In this document: positions 29,140 to 34,487 of the stretch, one piece after another
How the letters are laid out: each line of letters opens with the position of its first letter
Position numbering within the stretch: position 1 is the stretch's first letter
Source of the DNA: a virus
Virus record (IMG/VR): IMGVR_UViG_3300046471_000041
Location: 1-34,487 of that record
Length of the DNA: 34,487 bases
Direction: 5' to 3' (one strand)
The notes under the pieces: generated by a model
Told to the model about the DNA's origin: nothing
What the model saw: the letters and a program-made list of their open reading frames with translations, nothing else
Databases searched by the model: none
Translations under genes and position numbers: made by a program

Positions 29140-32100
29140 ATGGGCGCAGCACAACAAGTTGAAATCTTCGGCGCCAAAGGCGGATCGGACAAGCCAAAGA
29201 CGCCGACAGAAGCGCCCGATAGCCTGCGCTCGGTGGCCATGGCCAAGATCTTGATCGCAATGGGTGAGGGCGAGTTCGCCGGCAATCCGACCGCTCAGGA
29301 CATCTACCTCGACAATACGCCTCTGCAAGACCCGCAAGGCAACATGAACTTCCCAAATGTGAAGTGGGAGTACCGTAACGGCTCCGTCGAGCAGGACTAC
29401 ATCCAAGGTATTCCGTCGATCGAGAACGAAACCGCCCTCGGCATTGAGCTGCGTAGCGGCACGCCTTATGTGCGGGCAATCAGCAATACCGAGCTGTCGG
29501 CTGTGCGCCTGCGCTTAGCCTGGCCTGCGTTGCAATCGGTGGACTCAAGCGGCAACACAAACGGCTACCGAATCGAGTACAAAGTTGAGCTGGCCACCGA
29601 TGGCGGCGCCTATCAGCAAGTGCTGAGCGAAGCTGTAGACGGAAAAACCACCAGTACCTACGAACGCACGCGCCGCATCGATTTGCCGACAGCAACCAGT
29701 GGCTGGCTGATGCGCGTGACTCGCATCACGCCCAACCAGAACAACAACAAGATCGCCGACACCATGCAGATCGCGGGCTTCACTGAAGTCATCGACGCCA
29801 AGCTTCGGTATCCAAACACCGCATTGCTCTATATCGAATTTTCCTCTGAGCAGTTCCGCAACATCCCGGCAGTGACCGTTGAAACCGAACTGAAAAAAAT
29901 GTCGGTGCCGAGCAATTACAACCCGGAGACCAGGTCTTACGCCGGAATTTGGGACGGCACTTTCAAGCAGGCATGGACTGATAACGCGGCTTGGATGACC
30001 TACGACATCACGACTTCCGACCGTTTTGGTCTGGGCCGCCGCATCAAGCCATGGATGGTCGACAAGTGGGAGTTGTACCGGATCGCTCAGTATTGCGACC
30101 AACTGGTGTCGGACGGTAAGGGCGGACAAGAGCCGCGCTTTATCTGCAATCTCAACCTGCAAGGAAAGGCCGACGCCTGGTCACTGCTGCGCGATATTTC
30201 GGCGATTTATCGCGGCATGACCTATTGGGCACAAGGGCAGCTGTTCAGCCTGTCCGACATGCCGCGCGCAACCGACTTCGACTTCGCCTATACCCGGGCA
30301 AACGTCATTGACGGCAAGTTCACTTACTCGAGCGCGTCAGAGCGCACCCGCTACAGTCGAGCCCTGATCAGCTACGACAACCCGGCGAACAACTACGACA
30401 CCGATGTCACGTCGGTGACCGATCCGAAGCTGCAGCGCCGTTACGGCGACAACCCGCTGGAGATCAGCGCGATTGGCTGTACCCGCGAATCGGAAGCGCA
30501 ACGCCGCGGCAAGTGGGCGCTGCTGACGAACTCCAAGGATCGCGGCATTACGTTCAAGGTTGGCTTGGATGGTCGCATCCCGCTGCCTGGGTACGTCATC
30601 CCGGTGGCTGATGAGTTGCTGGCAGGTCGTGCAATCGGTGGGCGAATCTCCACGGTGTCTGGCCGCACCATCACCCTCGACCGCGACACACAGGCCAAGG
30701 CGGGCGATCGACTGATCCTGAACCTGCCCAATGGCAAGTGCGAAGGGCGCACGGTGCAGGCCGTGGCGGGGCGCGCAGTTACTGTCACTGTCGCCTATTC
30801 AGCAGTGCCGGAGAGCGAGCTTGTCTGGGCGCTCGACGCTGACGATTTGGCCGTGCCGCTGTACCGCGTGACCAGCGTTTCACGTCCCGAGCCTGGCGTA
30901 TTTGAAATCTCCGCTATCCAGTACGACCCGAGCAAGTTTGCGCACATTGATACCGGCGCACGACTGGAAGAACGCCCAATCAGCGTGATTCCGATCACCG
31001 TGGTTCCAGCGCCGGCCAGCGTCACCCTGACATCGACCTCGGTTATCTCCCAGGGCATTGCCGTCGCGACCATGAGCATTACTTGGCCAGCGGTTGCTGG
31101 TGCCGTCGGATATGACGTGGAGTGGCGCAAAGACAGCGGCAACTGGATCAAGCTCCCGCGCACCGGGATGACCAGCGTGGACGTGGTCGGTATTTACGCC
31201 GGGGCCTACGTGGCTCGCGTCCGCGCGGTCAGCGCCTTCGACATCTCGTCGGTCTGGCGCAACTCGATTCTTACCGAACTCAAGGGCAAGGAGGGGTTGC
31301 CACCGGCGCTTAGCTATCTGACTGCCACGCCGTTGCTGTTCGGCATCTATCTCAAGTGGGGTTTCCCTGCTGGTGCCGAGGACAGCCAGCGAACTGAAAT
31401 CTGGTACGGGTCGACCACCAGTCTTGAGGCCGCGACCAAGCTGACCGACCTGGCTTATCCGCAAAGCGACTTCTCGATGCTTGGCTTGGCCGCCGGCGTA
31501 ACGTTCTATTTCTGGGGTCGCATCGTCGACAAGATCGGTAACATCGGGCCGTGGTATCCAATCGGTATAGGCGTGCAGGGGCAGTCGAGCGCTGACGCTG
31601 GGGCCATTCTGGAAATGCTTGCCGGGCAGATCACCGAAACGGAACTCGGCGAGGACCTGCTGGCAGAAATCGAGAAGATCCCCGGGCTTCAGGCGCAGAT
31701 CGATGCGCTCGATGGCCTCAAGGGGTACAACCCAGAAGCGACCTACGTTGAATACGACCTCGTGGTAGTGGGCAAGCGGATCTATCAGGCGACCGGCAAC
31801 GTACCGCTCAATACTCCGCCGCCGAACGCAGCCTACTGGCTCGACGTTGGCCAAACGGTCGAGACGGCCAATGGACTGGCGCAGCAGGTCGCGACCAACA
31901 CCGCCGAGATTACTGAGCTCGACGGCGTGGTCACTTCTCAAGTGACAGCATTTCAGGCTTTGCGGGCATCGTCGAGAGACGACAACGGGGAGGGCGATCT
32001 TGCGGATGCGCTGAAAGGCTGGACCAGTACCGCAGCTATCGCTTCCGAAACAAAAGTTCGAACCTCCGAAAACGAAGCGACGGCACAACGGCTAACCACC

Positions 32101-32727
32101 TTTGACGCCGCGATCGGCGAGAACGCGGCCAACATAACCGAGCTGGAGCAAGTGGTCGCGACTAACAATTCGGCGATGGTCACGAAGACCGATCAGCTGA
32201 GTGTGACGGTTGGCCAAAACAGCACTGCGATTCAGCAGAATACGGCGGCGATCCAACAGACAGCCACAGCCTTCGCCGATACCAACGGCAAGCTGTCGAC
32301 CATGTGGTCGGTCAAAATGCAGGTTGCTGCCGACGGCAAGTATGTTGCTGCTGGTATTGGGCTCGGCATCGAGAACACCGGCGCCGGTCTGCAAAGCCAG
32401 TTCCTTGTCAGCGCGGATCGGTTCGCCATCGTCAACTCCATGGCAGGCGGCGCCATCTCAGTCCCATTTGCAGTGCAGGGTGGGCAGGTGTTCATGAACT
32501 CGGCGTTCATCCAGGACGGCAGCATTACGATGCTGAAAATAGGTCAGTACCTGCAATCCGACAACTATGTTGCCGGCACGCAGGGTTGGCGCCTGGATAA
32601 AGCGGGGAATCTAGAGTTCAACGGTCCTGCGCCGGGTGGCGGCCGGCTGACCATGACGAACCGCGCCATCAAGGTCTACGACCAGAATGGCGTGAAACGG
32701 GTGCAGTTGGGAGACCTGGACGCATGA
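29140..32727 (+). CDS. Host specificity / tail tip protein J-like
   Basis: This 1195-residue protein is the central tail fibre that decides which bacterium is bound. The N-terminal half carries the conserved J hub domains (AMAKILIAMGEGEFAG, PTAQDIYLDNTPL, then YRGMTYWAQGQLFSLSDMP). A fibronectin type III domain is visible at about 620-710 (VGYDVEWRKDSGNW, AYVARVRAVSAFD). A coiled-coil segment spans about 860-1080, and a DUF1983-type C-terminal domain ends it (RFAIVNSMAG, SAFIQDGSITMLKIG). GGAGG five bases before ATG 29140 fixes the start; the open frame extends to 29011 but those codons cross a terminator. Confidence 0.93.
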   Translation: MGAAQQVEIFGAKGGSDKPKTPTEAPDSLRSVAMAKILIAMGEGEFAGNPTAQDIYLDNTPLQDPQGNMNFPNVKWEYRNGSVEQDYIQGIPSIENETALGIELRSGTPYVRAISNTELSAVRLRLAWPALQSVDSSGNTNGYRIEYKVELATDGGAYQQVLSEAVDGKTTSTYERTRRIDLPTATSGWLMRVTRITPNQNNNKIADTMQIAGFTEVIDAKLRYPNTALLYIEFSSEQFRNIPAVTVETELKKMSVPSNYNPETRSYAGIWDGTFKQAWTDNAAWMTYDITTSDRFGLGRRIKPWMVDKWELYRIAQYCDQLVSDGKGGQEPRFICNLNLQGKADAWSLLRDISAIYRGMTYWAQGQLFSLSDMPRATDFDFAYTRANVIDGKFTYSSASERTRYSRALISYDNPANNYDTDVTSVTDPKLQRRYGDNPLEISAIGCTRESEAQRRGKWALLTNSKDRGITFKVGLDGRIPLPGYVIPVADELLAGRAIGGRISTVSGRTITLDRDTQAKAGDRLILNLPNGKCEGRTVQAVAGRAVTVTVAYSAVPESELVWALDADDLAVPLYRVTSVSRPEPGVFEISAIQYDPSKFAHIDTGARLEERPISVIPITVVPAPASVTLTSTSVISQGIAVATMSITWPAVAGAVGYDVEWRKDSGNWIKLPRTGMTSVDVVGIYAGAYVARVRAVSAFDISSVWRNSILTELKGKEGLPPALSYLTATPLLFGIYLKWGFPAGAEDSQRTEIWYGSTTSLEAATKLTDLAYPQSDFSMLGLAAGVTFYFWGRIVDKIGNIGPWYPIGIGVQGQSSADAGAILEMLAGQITETELGEDLLAEIEKIPGLQAQIDALDGLKGYNPEATYVEYDLVVVGKRIYQATGNVPLNTPPPNAAYWLDVGQTVETANGLAQQVATNTAEITELDGVVTSQVTAFQALRASSRDDNGEGDLADALKGWTSTAAIASETKVRTSENEATAQRLTTFDAAIGENAANITELEQVVATNNSAMVTKTDQLSVTVGQNSTAIQQNTAAIQQTATAFADTNGKLSTMWSVKMQVAADGKYVAAGIGLGIENTGAGLQSQFLVSADRFAIVNSMAGGAISVPFAVQGGQVFMNSAFIQDGSITMLKIGQYLQSDNYVAGTQGWRLDKAGNLEFNGPAPGGGRLTMTNRAIKVYDQNGVKRVQLGDLDA

Positions 32728-33044
32728 GTTACGGCGTACGTATGTGGGGCGCTGACGGCGCTCTACAGTTCAACACTGATACGGCCACTTGGCGAATCGT
32801 GCTGTCAGTGGTTGTGTCATTTGCAGGACAAGGGAAGGGCACGCAGCAATTTTTGGTGCCTGGATGCAATGCAAATAATACAACGGCACTAGTACTTCCT
32901 ATTGGCGCTTCAGCTGAATCTGATCGTCAGCTAGAAACTGAAGTTTCGGACGGAGTTGTTTACGTTAGGAATTTTATAAATGGATATGCAGCTTCAATGG
33001 TGTCTCAGAGCACGATGAGACTTATAGTTATGAGGTGGTATTGA
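32724..33044 (+). CDS. Small tail-tip accessory protein
   Basis: This 106-residue protein follows J by an ATGA overlap. It is beta-rich (MSYGVRMWGADGALQFN, then WRIVLSVVVSFAGQG), with no signal peptide, and codons become A/T-richer along its length. I do not recognise it by name, but proteins of this type, starting YGVR(M/I)W, occur directly downstream of J in Pseudomonas phages and are thought to be tail-fibre associated. Its stop overlaps the start of the next gene. Confidence 0.75.
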   Translation: MSYGVRMWGADGALQFNTDTATWRIVLSVVVSFAGQGKGTQQFLVPGCNANNTTALVLPIGASAESDRQLETEVSDGVVYVRNFINGYAASMVSQSTMRLIVMRWY

Positions 33045-33709
33045 TGGCAGGTTTTGGGTTTTCCGCTGTCAACGACGCTGGCATTATTTCTATTGATTCA
33101 GAATTTGCCAGACTTTGTGTAATGCAATCTGGTAGGTATGGTGGGGTTTCAGGTAATGCAAGCGTGGCGTTCAGTCCTGCAATAACAACTCAAGAACCGC
33201 CACTCATGTTTCTACGTCCAGATAATAACGGTGGGCTTGTCAATATTGGGTGCGGCCTGTTGGGTGCGCCAGGAAACTGGACAGGCATGAATATTATTGG
33301 CGCTACTACCTACAACCCTGCTGGAAAATATTTTATCGGGGCCTTCGCCCCCTTACCAACGGCCCAATTCGGCCTTCGGCTTTGGGACGGGGCGAGTACG
33401 TTGCTTTTCGATAGCGGAATGCAGTCTGCTGCCTTTACAAGGTTCTATCAGAACTGGACTTACGTAAAATCTACTCAGGATGCGCAAGGATTCTACACAA
33501 ACTGGTACTCATCCCCATTCAGCTCGTCTTCTGACGAATATCTATTGGTTAACAATACAAGCATGCGGCTGTTGTCTGGAGATAATATTGGACGTATTGG
33601 TGGGATTGTTTATGACTTTTCGCTATCCCAGCTTTGGTTCACCACTCGCGCTTTAAATAATCCGTTCGCGTTTTCACTTCCAGCAGTATTCGCAAAAATA
33701 GCTGCCTGA
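33044..33709 (+). CDS. Hypothetical tail protein downstream of J
   Basis: This 221-residue protein begins MAGFGFSAVNDAGIISIDSE; GAGG lies eight bases before ATG 33044, and the start overlaps the preceding stop (TGATG). It is beta-rich with many Gly, Asn and aromatic residues (FGLRLWDGASTLLFDSGMQ), as in receptor-binding or fibre-tip proteins. Base composition is visibly A/T-richer than J and the tail hub genes, suggesting that this receptor-facing part was exchanged. Together with the 106-residue gene before it, it forms a two-gene unit between J and the next fibre gene. Confidence 0.75.
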   Translation: MAGFGFSAVNDAGIISIDSEFARLCVMQSGRYGGVSGNASVAFSPAITTQEPPLMFLRPDNNGGLVNIGCGLLGAPGNWTGMNIIGATTYNPAGKYFIGAFAPLPTAQFGLRLWDGASTLLFDSGMQSAAFTRFYQNWTYVKSTQDAQGFYTNWYSSPFSSSSDEYLLVNNTSMRLLSGDNIGRIGGIVYDFSLSQLWFTTRALNNPFAFSLPAVFAKIAA

Positions 33710-33726
33710 TAACTTGGAGTAAACTA

Positions 33727-34487
33727 ATGCCTTGGTATAAATCGGGGACGGTCTCTGTCACCTTGAATTCGAATGCGGTGATAGGCAGTGGCACAGCATT
33801 CATCGCGAATTGTCGAGTTGGTGACGCCTTCCGCGGCCCGGACGGCGGCTGGTACGAAGTTACAAACATCGCCAGCGACACCGCAATGTCGATCTCACCG
33901 AACTATCAGGGTGCGACCAATGCAGCAGGCATCTACGCACTGGCGCCGATGCAGGGCTACCAGAAAGGTCTAGCGGATGAGGTGCGCAGCTGGGTGAACA
34001 CCTACGGCCCAAAAATGGCTGCGCTGGGCACGACCGGCAACTACGACATATTGCCCGTAAACAAGGGCGGTACTGGAGGGACTGACCAGGCTGGAGCTCG
34101 CTCTGGAATTGGCGCCGCGAAGTCTGGTTCGAACAACGACATCACAGCTTTGACCGGGCTGCTCACTGCGCTGAGCGTAGCGCAAGGCGGTACTGGCGTT
34201 ACCACAATGGCCGCACTGCTGGCAGCACTACAAGCAGTAGGCGCTTACGGAAGGTCCAATATCGTTGGCACGGTTTCGCAGAGCGGTGGTATTCCTACTG
34301 GGGCGAGTTTTGAAACAGCTACCAACGCAGCCGGAACATTTACCAGATTTCCAGACGGGACAATGATTTGTAGGAGTACGCCGGGTTCGATAGATCAAAC
34401 CGTAGCCAACACGGCCTATTCGACAACTTTCGGGCTGCCAGCCCCATTTGTTGGCGCGTACACAGTCATACCAAACGTTTCGGGGGT
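33727..34487 (+). CDS. Tail fibre protein, cut by the window edge
   Basis: At least 253 residues of an open frame reach the end of the window. The start ATG has GGAG seven bases upstream. The N-terminus (MPWYKSGTVSVTLNSNAVIG, GTAFIAN) is a common virion-attachment domain of Pseudomonas tail fibres. Two GGTG-type phage tail repeats follow (VNKGGTGGTDQAGARSGIG and VAQGGTGVTTMAALLAALQ), then GRSNIVGTVSQSGGIPTGA, frequent in fibre domains that bind the cell surface. The receptor-binding C-terminus lies outside the window. Codon use returns to G+C-rich after the A/T-rich genes upstream. Confidence 0.85.
   Translation, partial: MPWYKSGTVSVTLNSNAVIGSGTAFIANCRVGDAFRGPDGGWYEVTNIASDTAMSISPNYQGATNAAGIYALAPMQGYQKGLADEVRSWVNTYGPKMAALGTTGNYDILPVNKGGTGGTDQAGARSGIGAAKSGSNNDITALTGLLTALSVAQGGTGVTTMAALLAALQAVGAYGRSNIVGTVSQSGGIPTGASFETATNAAGTFTRFPDGTMICRSTPGSIDQTVANTAYSTTFGLPAPFVGAYTVIPNVSG

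Noticed and set aside
1-34487. CRISPR array, tRNA or rRNA genes
   Set aside because: No regularly spaced repeats and no cloverleaf-type sequence with a recognisable T-loop were found by eye on either strand.

Overview
The window is most of a temperate, lambda-type siphophage genome sitting as a prophage in a G+C-rich gammaproteobacterium, most likely a Pseudomonas. The host call rests on codon and base use, strong AGGAGG-type ribosome binding sites, and the recognisable Pseudomonas-prophage flavour of the small genes; it is an inference, since no host housekeeping gene is present. I see no gene cassette of a clearly new type. The novelty is in regulation, DNA sites and unrecognised accessory genes.

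Layout. Bases 1-736 hold no gene I can support, only a long hairpin and a degenerate membrane-protein-like reading frame. A complete IS3-family insertion sequence (737-1967, leftward) follows. It has clear inverted repeats, an orfA/orfB pair and a frameshift heptamer, but no target duplication. It abuts the end of the leftward immunity operon (3401 to 1969: CI-like repressor plus two small genes). No integrase is visible, so the left end of the prophage has probably been lost or rearranged at the IS. Between repressor and cro lie three 15-bp operators and a good rightward promoter.

Rightward early region (3510-9000): Cro, a small gene on the opposite strand, a CII/CP76-type regulator, a Rha-family protein, an O-like initiator containing a candidate origin (nested palindrome plus purine tract), a lambda P-like helicase loader, a tiny membrane protein, NinB, an unknown protein, NinG and an unrecognised protein in the position of antiterminator Q.

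Late region (about 9008 onward): a candidate late promoter directly after the Q-position gene, then a leader with several intrinsic terminators, two small leftward genes and a structured untranslated stretch. Next come the lysis genes (holin, Rz, Rz1; no endolysin), terminase small and large subunits, DUF4055-type portal, head morphogenesis protein, scaffold, capsid, head-tail connectors, tail terminator, tail tube, a G/GT-type chaperone pair with a canonical -1 slippery site, tape measure, and tail-tip proteins M, L, K, I and J. A small membrane-protein/lipoprotein cassette with its own promoter and terminators sits between K and I. The window ends inside a tail-fibre gene.

Working together: CI and Cro compete at the three operators, and CII-like and Rha proteins modulate the decision. 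O and P load the host helicase at the origin inside O. A Q-like factor probably lets polymerase read through the many terminators of the late operon so that the packaging, head, tail and lysis genes are made from one long transcript.
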